Assembly: GCF_013283645.1 (NCBI RefSeq)
Contig: NZ_JABEKV010000002.1
Span: 317,798 to 381,797 of the forward strand
Origin: Sinorhizobium psoraleae
GTDB lineage: Bacteria; Pseudomonadota; Alphaproteobacteria; Rhizobiales; Rhizobiaceae
Reading direction: 5' to 3'
Length of the DNA: 64,000 nt
Below are positions 34,884 to 44,626 of this stretch, in pieces; the first letter of the stretch is position 1; every line of letters begins with the position of its first letter. The notes beneath the pieces are model-generated. The model ran no database searches, had not been told where the DNA came from, and saw only the letters and a program-made list of their open reading frames with translations. The position numbers were made by a program, and so were the translations under genes.

Positions 34884-35306
34884 ATGACTTCACTTGACCA
34901 GATCATCGACGACTTTTCCTTCCTCGACGAGTGGGAGGACCGCTACCGCTATGTGATCGAACTGGGCAAGAGCCTGCCGGAGATGCCGGAGGCGCTGCGA
35001 ACGAGCGAGAACAAGGTGCAGGGCTGTGCGAGCCAGGTGTGGCTTGTGACGCACACGGCCGGTGATCCGGGGAACCCCGTCCTCACCTTTGAGGGGGAAT
35101 CCGACGCCCATATCGTCCGGGGCCTGGTGGCGATCGCTCTCGCCATCTATTCTGGCAAGCATGCCTCCGAAATCGCGCAGCTCGACGCCCTCGAGGTCTT
35201 CGGCAAAATCGGCCTTATCGAACATCTGTCGGCGCAGCGCGCCAATGGCCTGCGTTCGATGGTCCGGCGGATCAAGAGCGAGGCGGAGGTCCGGCTCGCA
35301 GCCTGA
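34884..35306 (+). CDS. sufE: SufE family sulfur-acceptor protein
   Basis: The 140-residue product shows SufE features: an N-terminal helix region DDFSFLDEWEDRYRYVIELG, the sulfur-accepting cysteine in KVQGCASQVW (Cys53), and the C-terminal SAQRANGLRSMVRRIK. SufE takes sulfane sulfur from the SufS cysteine desulfurase for iron-sulfur cluster assembly. The suf operon itself is not here. A bidirectional-type hairpin follows at 35342-35374. The family length (about 138) supports ATG 34884. Confidence 0.94.
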   Translation: MTSLDQIIDDFSFLDEWEDRYRYVIELGKSLPEMPEALRTSENKVQGCASQVWLVTHTAGDPGNPVLTFEGESDAHIVRGLVAIALAIYSGKHASEIAQLDALEVFGKIGLIEHLSAQRANGLRSMVRRIKSEAEVRLAA

Positions 35307-35341
35307 GACCGCTCGGTGTCGCTCAGTCAGAGGCCGTAACG

Positions 35342-35374
35342 AAAAAGGCCGGGCTCGTTCAGCCCGACCCTTTC
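35342..35374 (+). terminator. Terminator between sufE and mucR (possibly bidirectional)
   Basis: CGGGCT (35350-35355) pairs with AGCCCG (35361-35366) around a five-base loop. The stem is flanked by GAAAAAGG on the left and CCCTTTC on the right, so it can act in both directions between the convergent sufE and mucR genes. Confidence 0.6.
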
Positions 35375-35457
35375 CCGAGATGAAATCCGCGCATTCGTCC
35401 ATACGCAATTCCGGACGGAAAACGGTTACGCACTCATTCTGGGATTGCTTCTACCGC

Positions 35458-35539
35458 GTGCTTCCTTAAATCGGAATCGATTTAAGGACAAAGTGCTACA
35501 GCGACCCTTGCGCGTCCGATTGGACGCGCGGCGCCGTGA
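35458..35539 (-). repeat. RIME-like palindromic repeat, copy 3 (inverted, internally deleted)
   Basis: Read on the minus strand it begins near the CGGCGCCGCGCGTC arm and keeps GTCGCTGTAGCACTTTG. The central piece that other copies carry (AATTGCTGCATGTTTT) is missing, so CACTTTG runs directly into TCCTTAAATCG. The final hairpin TTAAATCG..CGATTTAA is intact. It lies between sufE and mucR. Confidence 0.8.
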
Positions 35540-35546
35540 CAGGGCT

Positions 35547-35978
35547 TCACTTGCCGCGCCGCTTGCGACGCTGTCCGAGGCCCATCTCCTTCGCGAGGCG
35601 CGAACGGGCTTCCGCATAGGCGGGTGCAACCATCGGGTAGTCCGCGGGCAGGTCCCACTTTTCGCGATACTCTTCCGGCGAAAGATTGTGATGGGTCATC
35701 AGATGGCGCTTCAGCGACTTGAACGTGCCGCCGCATTCGAGGCAGGTGATCTGATCATCCTGAACCGACTTGCGCACGGAAACGGCAGGCTTCGGCTTCT
35801 CGACCGGAACCACCACCGGAGCAGGAGCCGTCGTGTTGTTGAGCGCCGAATGAACATCGGCAATGAGCGTCGGAAGCTCGGCAACGGGAACCACGTGATT
35901 GCTTACATAGGCGGCAACGATTTCCGCCGTCAACTCAACCAGGAGTTCATGGCTCGCGCCGGGCGTGGTTTCTATCAT
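35547..35978 (-). CDS. mucR: MucR/Ros-family zinc-finger global regulator
   Basis: The 143-residue product has the MucR N-terminal oligomerisation region ([19 protein letters not shown]) and a Ros-type zinc finger [19 protein letters not shown]: Cys79, Cys82, His92 and His96/97. The basic tail ends GQRRKRRGK. MucR represses or activates exopolysaccharide, motility and quorum genes in S. meliloti and binds AT-rich DNA. The ribosome site AGGAG is well placed. An 8-base-pair inverted repeat 31 bases upstream (36009-36027) is a candidate operator, and MucR is known to repress its own gene. It is next to a pha2-type operon, as I recall for S. meliloti mucR. Confidence 0.92.
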   Translation of the reverse strand: MIETTPGASHELLVELTAEIVAAYVSNHVVPVAELPTLIADVHSALNNTTAPAPVVVPVEKPKPAVSVRKSVQDDQITCLECGGTFKSLKRHLMTHHNLSPEEYREKWDLPADYPMVAPAYAEARSRLAKEMGLGQRRKRRGK

Positions 35979-36384
35979 TTCTTTCTCCTATCGGAATCCA
36001 GCAACAAATCTGAAACAATGTTTCAGAGGGAGGAATTCGCGAAAATGCCGCCGAACAGCGTCGGCTGCCTTGGAATTGACCGATAACTGCACGGCGAGGA
36101 CCAATGTTCTGCCGCAACATCAAGGCTCGAATTGGGATAGCGAAACCCGTCACCAAGGCATCCAGACAACCGACACCTCAAAGCAACGGATAATATTCAC
36201 AACTCAAGCTGGAATTTCAGTTCAAAGTATTTTCCACGACGACACTTTGCATTTACTGCATTAACACTGATCGTCGAAAAGTCCAAACATAATTTTATGG
36301 TACCGCAGCAACTTAATTCCGAACTGCTAAAATTGTCACCGCGCATGGTATTGTTCTGAAATACAGACACAGCAACGATGCCGA
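35979..36384. other. Intergenic region between mucR start and mrpG stop
   Basis: The 406-base gap is the mucR promoter region. It is markedly AT-rich from about 36185 to 36375, which suits MucR-type AT-rich binding. It holds an inverted repeat TCTGAAAC (36009-36016) with GTTTCAGA (36020-36027). I see no gene in it. Confidence 0.5.
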
Positions 36385-36744
36385 TCAAAGCCGCCGCGCC
36401 TCTTCCTTTTGCGGAAGCTGATCTATCACCGACAGTTTCGTCAGTCTGTAACCCGCCTGGTGCGCGGCCTTGGCCAAAAGATGGGCGGAGATCGGCGCCG
36501 TCAGAATGAAGAACACAAAACCGGCAAGCGCACGCACGAAAATCGCGCCGTCAAGGGAATGCAACCCAGCGGCAAGTAGCAGCAGGCCGGAACCGATGGT
36601 ACCCGCCTTCGACGCCGCATGCATGCGCGTGTAGAGATCAGGAAACCGAACGATCCCCAATGCCGCCAGCAGAGAGAAGGCGGCACCGACGACGACGATC
36701 AGCGCGACGACGAGAGCGACTGCCGCATTGACTTGCGCTTCCAT
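36385..36744 (-). CDS. mrpG: Mrp/Pha cation:proton antiporter subunit G
   Basis: The product of about 119 residues has three membrane helices (about 10-32, 42-64 and 68-90) with [16 protein letters not shown], the MnhG/PhaG signature, and a polar C-terminal tail. MrpG is needed for assembly of the multi-subunit Na+/H+ or K+/H+ antiporter in the inner membrane. The ATG at 36744 overlaps the mrpF stop (TGATG). It is the last gene of the operon. Confidence 0.92.
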   Translation of the reverse strand: MEAQVNAAVALVVALIVVVGAAFSLLAALGIVRFPDLYTRMHAASKAGTIGSGLLLLAAGLHSLDGAIFVRALAGFVFFILTAPISAHLLAKAAHQAGYRLTKLSVIDQLPQKEEARRL

Positions 36745-37121
36745 CAACGTGTTCCTCGGCGTTTGCGGCGTGGCGCCTGGACGGCCTTGCCGCGCTTCGG
36801 GGACCCCTTGGCAGACGCGCCCTCCGCGGCCTGTTCCGGCGCGAGTCCGCGCGCCAGAACGAAACGGGCAAAGGCGACGGTCGCGAGAAAGCCGACCAGA
36901 CCCAAGGCGATTGCGATGTCGATGTAGAGGCTGAAGCCAGTCTTGATGGCGATCACTGCGATGAAGCCGATCGCGATCGCCACGAGCATATCGAGCCCGA
37001 GAACGCGGTCCGGCAAGGCGGGGCCCCTAACGATGCGCAACACCGTCATCAGCAGCGCGACGGACAGGAGCACCAGCGCGAAGTCGATCGCTACGGAAAG
37101 CACAGCATCGGGCGTCACCAT
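36744..37121 (-). CDS. mrpF: Mrp/Pha antiporter subunit F
   Basis: The 125-residue protein has three membrane segments: about 8-28, 39-60 and 63-84. The loop [18 protein letters not shown] is the MnhF/PhaF hallmark. A basic tail rich in Arg and Lys (about 100-125) is longer than in most MrpF proteins. It overlaps mrpE by seven bases and abuts mrpG. Confidence 0.93.
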   Translation of the reverse strand: MVTPDAVLSVAIDFALVLLSVALLMTVLRIVRGPALPDRVLGLDMLVAIAIGFIAVIAIKTGFSLYIDIAIALGLVGFLATVAFARFVLARGLAPEQAAEGASAKGSPKRGKAVQAPRRKRRGTR

Positions 37122-37591
37122 CCGAAGGCCTCCCGGATACGGCGCTCGAAGCCACGCGCGATGTCCTGCCGAAGAGCGCCGGGGTCGGCGCAGTCAAGCG
37201 CATGGACGTAAAGGGTCTTGCGATCGTCGGAAACGTCGACCGAAAGGGTTCCCGGCGTCAGAGTGATGAGATTGGCGAGCAGGGTGATCTCGAAATCGCT
37301 TTTCAGCATCAGCGGATAGGCGAAGATGCCGGGCTTCAGCACCATCTTCGGCTGCATGACGAGAATGGCGACCTTGGTCGCGGAAACGGCAAGCTCCTTG
37401 AAGAAGAGCAGCATGAGGAGCAGCACCCGCAGAGGTCTTATCGGATACGTGACAGGCTGCAACTCACGGCGGATGAGCGCGAGCGACAGCGCGCCGGCCA
37501 GAAAGCCGAGCATGAGATTTGCGGGGCTGAAGCTCGAGCTGATGGCGCCCCAGACGATGGTGAAGATCAGGTTGATCGCAAGAAACTTCAT
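37115..37591 (-). CDS. mrpE: Mrp/Pha antiporter subunit E
   Basis: The 158-residue protein has three N-terminal hydrophobic stretches and a cytoplasmic domain with [20 protein letters not shown] and [14 protein letters not shown], typical of MnhE/PhaE. Its ATG overlaps the mrpD stop (ATGA). Confidence 0.93.
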   Translation of the reverse strand: MKFLAINLIFTIVWGAISSSFSPANLMLGFLAGALSLALIRRELQPVTYPIRPLRVLLLMLLFFKELAVSATKVAILVMQPKMVLKPGIFAYPLMLKSDFEITLLANLITLTPGTLSVDVSDDRKTLYVHALDCADPGALRQDIARGFERRIREAFGW

Positions 37592-39147
37592 TGCAGGCCT
37601 CCCGCGGGAAAGACCGAATTCAGATAGGCAGAGGGCTCCGCAAGCCCGGCGGCGGCACTCTGGATCGTCGCCAGCAGCGGCTCCGGGTAGAGGCCGATCC
37701 CGAGCGTGAGAAGGGAGAGTGCCGCAAGCGGCGCCAACAAGGTCGAGGGCAGTCGCACAGCCTCGACCACCGGACCGGCTTCGTCACGCCAGTAGGCGAG
37801 CAGGAACAGCCGCCCGGTCGCAATCAGCGTGCAGAAACCGGCGAAAAGGAGCGCCGCTGCAAGCCACCAGGCGCCGATGTCGAGCGCCGCCTTGACGAGC
37901 ATGACCTTCGGCCAGAAGCCGGAAAAGGGTGGCAGCCCGGAAACGGCGAAGCACAACATCAAGGTCAGCGCGGCAAATCCCACGTTCTTTCGATAGAGGC
38001 CCGACAGGGTCGCGATGGAAGAGCCCCCGCCGAGCCGCGCGGCGATCCCGGCGGCGAAGTAGAGGCCCGTCATCACCAGCATCGAATGCAGTGCGTAGAA
38101 GATCGCGCCGCCGATGCCGCCAGGGCCGCCGATGGCAATCCCCGCCAACATCGATCCGATTCCTGATACGACGAGATAGCCGAGGATGCGGCGGAAGTCC
38201 GTCTGCGCCAGAGCGCCGATTACGCCGACGATCATCGTCAATGCTCCGGCAAGCGCCATGACGAAGCTCCACTCTTCTCTTTCCACCGGGAAAAGCATCA
38301 CCATCACACGGATCAGCGCGTAAATACCGACCTTGGTGAGCAGGCCGGCAAAAAGCGCCGACACGACGACACGCGGCGTATGGTAGGAGGCAGGCAACCA
38401 AAAATTCACGGGAAAAGCCGCGGCTTTCATGCCGAAGGCCAGCACGTAGAGCGCCGTCAGCGTCATCAGCGGCGCGCTGCCCCGTAATCCTTCCGCCTTG
38501 CGCGCGATGTCGGCCATGTTCAGCGTCCCGAACACGGCATAAAGATATCCCGTCGCAACCAGGAACAGCGTCGTTGCCACGAGATTCAGGAAGCCATACT
38601 TCACGGTGCCGTCGATCTGCTCGGGCTCCGAACCGAGAACCAGAAGACCGAAGGACGAGATCAGCAGAACCTCGAACCAGACGTAGAGATTGAACACGTC
38701 CCCTGTCAGGAAGGCTCCGGAAACACCCGCCATCAGCAACATCAGGAACGGATAGAAGCCATAACGCCGGCCACTGTCGTTGATATCGGCGAGCGAGAAG
38801 ATACCGCCAGCGAGCGCGACGATCGCGGCGACCAGAGCAAAGAGCGCTCCCGTTAGATCGACCGTGAAGGCAATGCCGAAGGGCGGCAACCATCGGCCCA
38901 TCACCATGGTCACCGGCCCGGCCGTCGCCACATGCCCAAGCAGGAGGCCATCGATCAGCACAAGTCCCCCAAGCCCGGCGATCGCCATGATCGGGTGGAG
39001 GTTGACCGCGCGGCGCAGCATGACCAGCAATGCACCGACGGCGAAGCACCAGGCAACCGGCAGGATCACCAGCCAATCGGCAACAGTCGCCGGTCCGAGA
39101 ACGAGCGCGGCGGAAAGATCGACGGATGATGAGGTCGGGACAGCCAT
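37588..39147 (-). CDS. mrpD: Mrp/Pha antiporter subunit D (NuoN-like)
   Basis: The protein of about 519 residues has around 14 membrane helices and belongs to the proton-translocating NADH-quinone oxidoreductase subunit family. Charged residues inside helices (Lys and Glu in the central helices) are expected to carry protons. The ATG at 39147 begins MAVPTSSSV; a TTG at 39159 would restore a direct overlap with mrpC. It is one of the two large subunits, with mrpA. Confidence 0.93.
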   Translation of the reverse strand: MAVPTSSSVDLSAALVLGPATVADWLVILPVAWCFAVGALLVMLRRAVNLHPIMAIAGLGGLVLIDGLLLGHVATAGPVTMVMGRWLPPFGIAFTVDLTGALFALVAAIVALAGGIFSLADINDSGRRYGFYPFLMLLMAGVSGAFLTGDVFNLYVWFEVLLISSFGLLVLGSEPEQIDGTVKYGFLNLVATTLFLVATGYLYAVFGTLNMADIARKAEGLRGSAPLMTLTALYVLAFGMKAAAFPVNFWLPASYHTPRVVVSALFAGLLTKVGIYALIRVMVMLFPVEREEWSFVMALAGALTMIVGVIGALAQTDFRRILGYLVVSGIGSMLAGIAIGGPGGIGGAIFYALHSMLVMTGLYFAAGIAARLGGGSSIATLSGLYRKNVGFAALTLMLCFAVSGLPPFSGFWPKVMLVKAALDIGAWWLAAALLFAGFCTLIATGRLFLLAYWRDEAGPVVEAVRLPSTLLAPLAALSLLTLGIGLYPEPLLATIQSAAAGLAEPSAYLNSVFPAGGLQ

Positions 39148-39155
39148 GAGATCGA

Positions 39156-39533
39156 TCAATATCCAAGCGGCGGCATCGGTTCCTTCACCGGTTCCGCCAC
39201 ACGCATCTCGTCCGTGTTATCGGTCGAGAGATCCTCATAGGCGCGCCAGGCGAGAACCAGCAGGAAGGCGAAGAAGGAAAAGGAGATGACGATCGCGGTC
39301 AGGATCAGCGCCTGCGGCAACGCATTGGCCGCAGGGCCGTCAAGCGCATCGGCACCGGCGGTTATGACCGGCGGAACATCGCGCGTCAGCCGGCCACCGG
39401 TGAAGATCAGCAGGTTGACGGCGTTGCCGAGGACCGCCACGCCAAGGAGCACGCGGATGATGAACTTCGACAGCATCAGGTATACCGCGACGGTGAAGAA
39501 GATACCGACGAGCAAGGCAAACCAGGCTTCCAT
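39156..39533 (-). CDS. mrpC: Mrp/Pha antiporter subunit C (NuoK-like)
   Basis: The protein of about 125 residues has three membrane helices and GVAVLGNAVNLLIFTGG, the MnhC/NuoK signature, and ALPQALILTAIVISFSFFAF. A C-terminal acidic tail follows. The ATG at 39533 overlaps the mrpB stop (TGATG). Confidence 0.94.
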   Translation of the reverse strand: MEAWFALLVGIFFTVAVYLMLSKFIIRVLLGVAVLGNAVNLLIFTGGRLTRDVPPVITAGADALDGPAANALPQALILTAIVISFSFFAFLLVLAWRAYEDLSTDNTDEMRVAEPVKEPMPPLGY

Positions 39534-39952
39534 CACTCACCTCCCCGTTCTTCAAGCGAGAGCGCGACCGAACTGATCGCCCCTACGACGACGAGATAAA
39601 CGCCGGTATCGAACAGCATGACGGTCGAGAGCGGGATCTCGACACCAAAGAGGGACGGGTAGACCCACAGGCCGGTCATGAAGGGTACGCGCGCAAAGAC
39701 CGAAATCAGACCGGCGACGGTCGCGGCAAAGAGCCCTGCGCCCGCGATTGCCATCGGATGGAAATAGATCGCCCGTCTTACGGTCTCGACGCCGTGGGCG
39801 ATGCCGTAGATCGCGAGCGCCGAGACGGCGATCAATCCGCCGATGAATCCGCCGCCCGGTTCGTTGTGGCCCCGCAACAGGACGAAAATCGAGAACAGCA
39901 TCATCAGGCTGGTCAGGAACGGCGCGACCGTGCGGAAAATAACCGATTTCAT
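39533..39952 (-). CDS. mrpB: Mrp/Pha antiporter subunit B
   Basis: The 139-residue protein has four membrane helices and the MnhB features [14 protein letters not shown] and LLFDTG-like [14 protein letters not shown]. It is separate from mrpA, so this is the seven-gene Mrp form. S. meliloti also has a form in which A and B are fused. Its ATG overlaps the mrpA stop (ATGA). Confidence 0.94.
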   Translation of the reverse strand: MKSVIFRTVAPFLTSLMMLFSIFVLLRGHNEPGGGFIGGLIAVSALAIYGIAHGVETVRRAIYFHPMAIAGAGLFAATVAGLISVFARVPFMTGLWVYPSLFGVEIPLSTVMLFDTGVYLVVVGAISSVALSLEERGGE

Positions 39953-42306
39953 ACGCGCTCCTCCGCAGCCGATCGATCGGCGCCACGCTTGAGCGAGCCC
40001 GGCCTCAGCCGTACCAGCGAGAGGATGGCAAGGCCGGTGATCATCACGACGGCAATTTCACCGAGCGTGTCTGTGCCGCGGAAATCGACGATGATGACGT
40101 TGACGACATTGGCCCCATGCGCGATCGATTTCGAATAGAGATTGTAGAAATCGGTCAGCGTCGCATCGAAAGGCGCCCCCGTGGCCCGAAGCAGGAAGAG
40201 GCCGAAACCGAGCCCACAGGCGAGCGCTATCATCGAATCGGAAAACTTCTGGCGCAGCGGTCGGTGATCCGAAGGCGAAAGCCTGAGCCGGGTCATCACC
40301 AGCGCCAGCACTACCACCGACAGCGTCTCGATCATGAACTGGGTAAAGGAGAGGTCCGGCGCCCCATAGAGCAAGAAGATAACGGCGACCGCGAAACCCT
40401 GAATGCCGAGCGAGACGATCGCCGTCAGTCGATCGGCCGCCAGCACCACGGCAAAGAGGCCCGCGACAGCAATGGCCATGATCGCAAGCTCATGGGCTGG
40501 AACGTCCGCGGCAAAGAACGGCGCGCGCGGCAGTTCGCCATAGCGGACGGGAGTTGCGAGAAGGACGACCGCGATCAGCACGAAGACGACGGTCATGTAG
40601 ACATCGAGCCTGCCGCTCTGCAGCCGGCGAGTGATGGCCACGGCGAGCCGCAAAAGCCCGCGGATGAACTGATCGAAACCCCGATCCGGCCCCCAGCCTA
40701 TGTCCGCAAGGATGAGCGCCATGACCGCGCGGAGACGATCAAGATTGAGATAGAAGGCGACACCGACGAGCAGCGTGACAGCCGAAAGGACCAGCGGTAC
40801 GCCGATATGCGGCACAAGCGAGACCACCACCGTTCGCGGTTCGCCCGCAATGGCGGAAGACATCGGCGAAGAAATCACCCGATGGGCAAGGCCGGACATC
40901 AGCGCAACCGACAGACCCATCAGTGCCAGGATCGCCGGACCGAGCCAGAGGAGAACCGGCGCCTCGTGAGCATGCCTCGGCGTCTCCACCTTTGGCCCGA
41001 GGAACGGTTTCAAGGCTATCGCGAAGGCGACCGCAAACATCAGGGCGTTACCGAGAACGGTAAGCCCCGCAAAAACCATCGAGCGCCGATCGAAATTCGA
41101 TAGGCCCTCGTAGATTTCCTCCTTTGCGAGGAAGCCGAAAAAGGGTGGCAAGCCGCCCATCGAAAGCGCAGCGGCAAGGGCGACCGCGAAGGTCAGCGGC
41201 ATCGCCGAGCGCAGGCCGCCAAGCCTTGTCAGATCGCGCGAGCCCGTCTCGTGGTCGATGATGCCCGCAACCATGAACAAGGCGCCCTTGAACAGCGCGT
41301 GCGCCACGAGATAGAGCGCTGCCGCTTCGACCGCGTGCGGCGAACCGAGGCCCGTCAACAAGACCAGAAGTCCGAGCGAGGCCATCGTCGTATAGGCAAG
41401 CATCAGCTTGAGGTCCGTTTGGCGCACTGCCAGCGCTGCACCGCTCACGAGCGTCGCAGCCCCGAACAGTGGCAGCAGGAACTGCCATTCAGGCGTACCC
41501 CCGAGCACCGGATTGAGCCGCATCAGCAGGTAGACGCCCGCCTTCACCATCGTCGCCGAATGAAGATAGGCAGAAACCGGCGTCGGCGCCTCCATGGCAT
41601 TTGGCAGCCAGAAATGGAACGGAAACTGCGCAGACTTTGTGAAGGCTCCGCCCAGCACGAGAAGAAGTGCCGCCAGATAGAACGGGCTCTCCCTCAACTC
41701 CGTGCCGAAAGAAAGGAGCAACGAAAACTGGGCGATGCCACTCACGTTCCAGAGGATGAGAAGGCCGGCGAGCAGCGACAGGCCGCCTCCCCCCGTGACG
41801 ACCAATGCCTGCAGCGCCGCACGGCGCGCGGCCTCGCGACCATGATCGAAGCCGATCAGCAGGAAGGAAGTAATCGACGTCAGTTCCCAGAAGACGAAGA
41901 GCATCAGGAAGCTGTCCGAAAGGACGAGACCCTGCATGGAGCCCATGAACATCAGGATGAACGAAATGAACCGACCCTGATGCGGATGACCTTTGAGATA
42001 ACCGCCCGAATAGAGCACGATCAGCGTGCCGATGCCGGAAATCAAAAGTGCGAAGGTGAGCGACAGACCATCGATCAGCCACGAGAAGCTGACATTGAAG
42101 GAAGGGATCCAGGCATAGCCGCCGGTGACTACTTCGCCGGCAGCAATTTCCGGAACGAAGCCGAGGAAATGCACGAAGATCGCAACAGGCGCGAGAGCCA
42201 GGAGCCAAGCGGCATTGTGACCCAGAAATCGGGTCAGGACCGGCGCCACGAGCGCCGCGACGAAGGGGAGACTGAGGGCCAGAAATGTCAGGGCCGCGAC
42301 ATCCAT
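39949..42306 (-). CDS. mrpA: Mrp/Pha antiporter subunit A (NuoL-like)
   Basis: The 785-residue product (start ATG 42306, [15 protein letters not shown], with AAGGAG 12 bases upstream) has about 20 membrane helices. The first two thirds resemble the proton-translocating NuoL family ([30 protein letters not shown]). The C-terminal part carries the MbhE/DUF4040-type segment [14 protein letters not shown]. MrpA with MrpD forms the antiporter core. The operon order is mrpABCDEFG on the minus strand, with overlaps at every junction, so the subunits are made together. It is probably the pha2-type locus of Sinorhizobium, used for Na+ and pH tolerance. Confidence 0.94.
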   Translation of the reverse strand: MDVAALTFLALSLPFVAALVAPVLTRFLGHNAAWLLALAPVAIFVHFLGFVPEIAAGEVVTGGYAWIPSFNVSFSWLIDGLSLTFALLISGIGTLIVLYSGGYLKGHPHQGRFISFILMFMGSMQGLVLSDSFLMLFVFWELTSITSFLLIGFDHGREAARRAALQALVVTGGGGLSLLAGLLILWNVSGIAQFSLLLSFGTELRESPFYLAALLLVLGGAFTKSAQFPFHFWLPNAMEAPTPVSAYLHSATMVKAGVYLLMRLNPVLGGTPEWQFLLPLFGAATLVSGAALAVRQTDLKLMLAYTTMASLGLLVLLTGLGSPHAVEAAALYLVAHALFKGALFMVAGIIDHETGSRDLTRLGGLRSAMPLTFAVALAAALSMGGLPPFFGFLAKEEIYEGLSNFDRRSMVFAGLTVLGNALMFAVAFAIALKPFLGPKVETPRHAHEAPVLLWLGPAILALMGLSVALMSGLAHRVISSPMSSAIAGEPRTVVVSLVPHIGVPLVLSAVTLLVGVAFYLNLDRLRAVMALILADIGWGPDRGFDQFIRGLLRLAVAITRRLQSGRLDVYMTVVFVLIAVVLLATPVRYGELPRAPFFAADVPAHELAIMAIAVAGLFAVVLAADRLTAIVSLGIQGFAVAVIFLLYGAPDLSFTQFMIETLSVVVLALVMTRLRLSPSDHRPLRQKFSDSMIALACGLGFGLFLLRATGAPFDATLTDFYNLYSKSIAHGANVVNVIIVDFRGTDTLGEIAVVMITGLAILSLVRLRPGSLKRGADRSAAEERV

Positions 42307-42552
42307 CGTCTTGGCAAGCTCCTTTGTCGTTTTGACCATTCGATCAAACTGTCGCCGGACATAAAAGAAGGCCCGTTCCGCCTCAAGAGTGAATCGGCAC
42401 GAATCGTAGTTGCGCGACAGTAATACAATGCAAAGTGCAGGCAAATCTTGGCCTGTCGAGTGTGCCAGCCGCTATCGCCATCCAGGCAAGCGCTATTTGC
42501 GGGCGCGCCGTCCGAATCCTATATAATCGCCGCGACCGAATGGAGATCGACG

Positions 42553-42627
42553 ATGGCCGATGCCGCTTCTCCGAAAGTGAAGAGGACAAACGAGGAATGG
42601 CGGGAACTATTGACGGCACGGCGATGA
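42553..42627 (+). pseudogene. Short msrB-like N-terminal fragment
   Basis: An ATG at 42553 with GGAG seven bases upstream and TATAAT at 42522 region opens a 24-residue frame: MADAASPKVKRTNEEWREL followed by LTARR and TGA. It resembles the N terminus of methionine-R-sulfoxide reductase B (KVxRTxxEWRxxLT). No MsrB sequence continues in any frame after 42627, and the cysteine motifs are absent. I read it as the remnant of an msrB copy, or a chance short ORF. Confidence 0.4.
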
Positions 42628-42799
42628 CTTTCGAAGAGGATTGACAGCGCGAGGCGGAAGCGGTGCCATGAGCGTGAGCGCTTGCTTTTCGCGTTGTGTT
42701 GAACGCGCGGCGCTCCGGCTGTTCCAGCAGAAACAGCAAGGGCTTCGGGGGCCGGGCTACGAGGAGCGGCAGATCGAAGCAAGCCGAAAGGATGCCCGC

Positions 42800-43300
42800 A
42801 TGCGCCGTGCTTTCTTCGCCTTCGCCCTCTTTTGGGGGCTCGCGCTCCCCGCAGCCGCGGAGGACGACTGGCACCCCTACGCCAATCCTCGCTTCGGCTA
42901 TACGGTCGACATCCCGCCGGGTTTCGAGATGCGCCAAGGGGCTGCCGATGATGGAGACGGCGCAAGCTTCCACGCGGACGACAATGGAGCGACGCTTGCC
43001 GTCTTCGGAAGTCATCCGCCGGACGGTGATTTCGAGACCGATGTTGCCGACCATATCAGCCTTGAGACGCAGAACGACTGGAGAATGCTGTTCTCACGCG
43101 TTACACCCGCCTGGGCGAGCTTCTCCGGTGCCCGCAACGGCGAAGTCTTTTATGCCCGCGCGATCGCCCTATGCGACGGCAGTGCCGCGTATTTCCGGCT
43201 GCAATATCGCAAGAATCCGCTGACGAGTTTCGATGGCATTATCTCGCGCATGGCCGAGGCACTCAGGCCGTCCGACGGCTGTCAGCTTGCGCCGGAATGA
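42800..43300 (+). CDS. Exported protein of unknown function, 166 residues
   Basis: ATG 42800 has AAGGA eight bases upstream and gives MRRAFFAFALFWGLALPAAA, a clean signal peptide cut near AAA-ED. The mature part is a compact domain with YANPRFGYTVDIPPGFEM and VSRTP-like FSRVTPAWASFSG segments and a C-terminal YFRLQYRKNPLTSFDGI. The pattern resembles rhizobial periplasmic proteins of unknown function. A longer frame from 42641 is not needed. Two cysteines (in ALCDGS and DGCQL) could pair. Confidence 0.75.
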   Translation: MRRAFFAFALFWGLALPAAAEDDWHPYANPRFGYTVDIPPGFEMRQGAADDGDGASFHADDNGATLAVFGSHPPDGDFETDVADHISLETQNDWRMLFSRVTPAWASFSGARNGEVFYARAIALCDGSAAYFRLQYRKNPLTSFDGIISRMAEALRPSDGCQLAPE

Positions 43301-43399
43301 CTACAACGCCGTGTCTCTTGAGACGCGCAATGGCTGCTGCAGCACTTTGACTGCTGCTGTTTTTGTCCTCAAATCGGTTCCGATTCAAGGAAACATACA
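43301..43399 (+). repeat. RIME-like palindromic repeat, copy 4
   Basis: Starts CTACAACGCCGTGTCTCTTG directly after the stop of the gene at 42800-43300 and ends AACATACAG. Diverged by about one base in ten from copy 1, but both arms are present. Confidence 0.8.
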
Positions 43400-43419
43400 G
43401 TTCCTCAGCACGAGAGAAA

Positions 43420-44082
43420 TCAGGATATCGTGGTGCCGCTGAAACAGGTTACGACCGCCGAATAGTGTACTGCCGAGCCAGCAACGACGAAGCCGTGCCA
43501 TATTGCGTTCTGGAACCGCAGGCGTTCCCAGACGTGGAAGATAACTCCCGCCGAGTAGATGATGCCACCGATCAGGATCAACACCAGCGTTGTCGCCGTC
43601 AGCATTGACTGAAGCGACCGGGCGGCAAGCACGCCGCTCCAGCCCATCGCAAGGTAGAGCAGGATTGCAAGTCGGTCGAAACGTCCGGCGAAGAGGCACT
43701 TCATCACCACCCCCAGGATGGCAATAGCCCAGATGCCGATCAGCATCTTGAAAAGGAACGGGTTGTCCCAGCCGCGCTGGAGAAACGGCGTATAGGTTGC
43801 CGCGATCAAGACGAAGATCGAGGAATGATCGAACCGACGCAGAAGCCATTTCATCCTGCAAATCGGGAAGAGATTGTAAAGGAAGGAAACCGAGAGGGTG
43901 GTAACGAGCCCGATGCCGTAAATCCAGGCTGCCGCAAGCTGGCCGGACGTACTCCAAAGCGTTGCATAGAAAATCAGCGCCGTAACACCGCAGAGCGCTG
44001 CAGCAAGACCGATGCCGTGAACGATGCCATCCGCAATCAATTCGGACCGGTCATAGGTCCACTTGACGCCGTTGATCTCCAC
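43420..44082 (-). CDS. Hemolysin III (TrhA/PAQR) family membrane protein
   Basis: The 220-residue product has seven membrane helices and the PAQR-like motifs DGIVHGIGLAAA near the start, RFDHSSIFVLIAATYTPF in the middle and the C-terminal AIWHGFVVAGSAVHYSAV. The conserved His/Asp residues form a metal site in the PAQR family. The name hemolysin III is historical; a toxin role is not implied. The start is a GTG at 44082 with GGGAGG upstream. Confidence 0.92.
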   Translation of the reverse strand: MEINGVKWTYDRSELIADGIVHGIGLAAALCGVTALIFYATLWSTSGQLAAAWIYGIGLVTTLSVSFLYNLFPICRMKWLLRRFDHSSIFVLIAATYTPFLQRGWDNPFLFKMLIGIWAIAILGVVMKCLFAGRFDRLAILLYLAMGWSGVLAARSLQSMLTATTLVLILIGGIIYSAGVIFHVWERLRFQNAIWHGFVVAGSAVHYSAVVTCFSGTTIS

Positions 44083-44626
44083 GCGATCCCTCCCCTCGAC
44101 GCTGCATCCTTCGGACGCACAAAGGGCCCGCTCATTCCTACGGCGCCGTGCTTCTTATCAGACGCGCAAAGGTCGCTGTAGCACTTTGAATTGCTGCATG
44201 TTTTTGCCCTTGAATCGGCTCCGACCAGGAAACATGCAACAGGTCCGCGCACCACCCGGAAATCGATCCCGACTTCCCCATCGGCGGCTGGCGTTCGGTC
44301 CGCGCAGGCACGTGTTTACCCGTTTAACGTGCCACAGCAAACGGCCGCAGAAAAGAGGTGCCGGGACTGCGAAAGGATCAATTTTTGCAACCTATTACAA
44401 CAGTCGGCTAACGTCGTGCAAAACGGACGCGATTGCCGCAGCCCGAGCTGCTGCTTGAAGGAAGCGATTGAAGGCAGCCTGCGGAGTGCCCAATCTCGAT
44501 CGTTATCATGCTACCCATCACGGTGATTACGCCGTATGGACAGCAACGGCGGCCCTCGACGGTCGAACGCTTCAGCCGTCAAGTGCACCGAGAACCGCCG
44601 CGCCGCCGAAAATGCATGAGTCCAGC
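44083..44626. other. Intergenic region between DksA-like and hemolysin III genes
   Basis: The 544-base gap holds RIME-like copy 5 (44138-44239) and about 390 further bases without a convincing gene. It carries the promoter of the GTG-start hemolysin III family gene. Confidence 0.45.
44138..44239 (+). repeat. RIME-like palindromic repeat, copy 5
   Basis: Begins CTACGGCGCCGTGCTTCTTA and ends AACATGCAAC. The junction AAAGGTCGCTGTAGCACTTT is identical with copy 1. The inner ATCGG-CTCCGA arm is partly decayed (CCGACCAGG). Confidence 0.8.

Noticed and set aside
37784-39166. 460-residue frame overlapping mrpD on the same strand
   Set aside because: Out-of-frame shadow; the translation is not membrane-like, whereas mrpD has the expected helices.
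41251-42423. 390-residue plus-strand frame across mrpA
   Set aside because: Antisense shadow; highly charged and without a recognisable domain.
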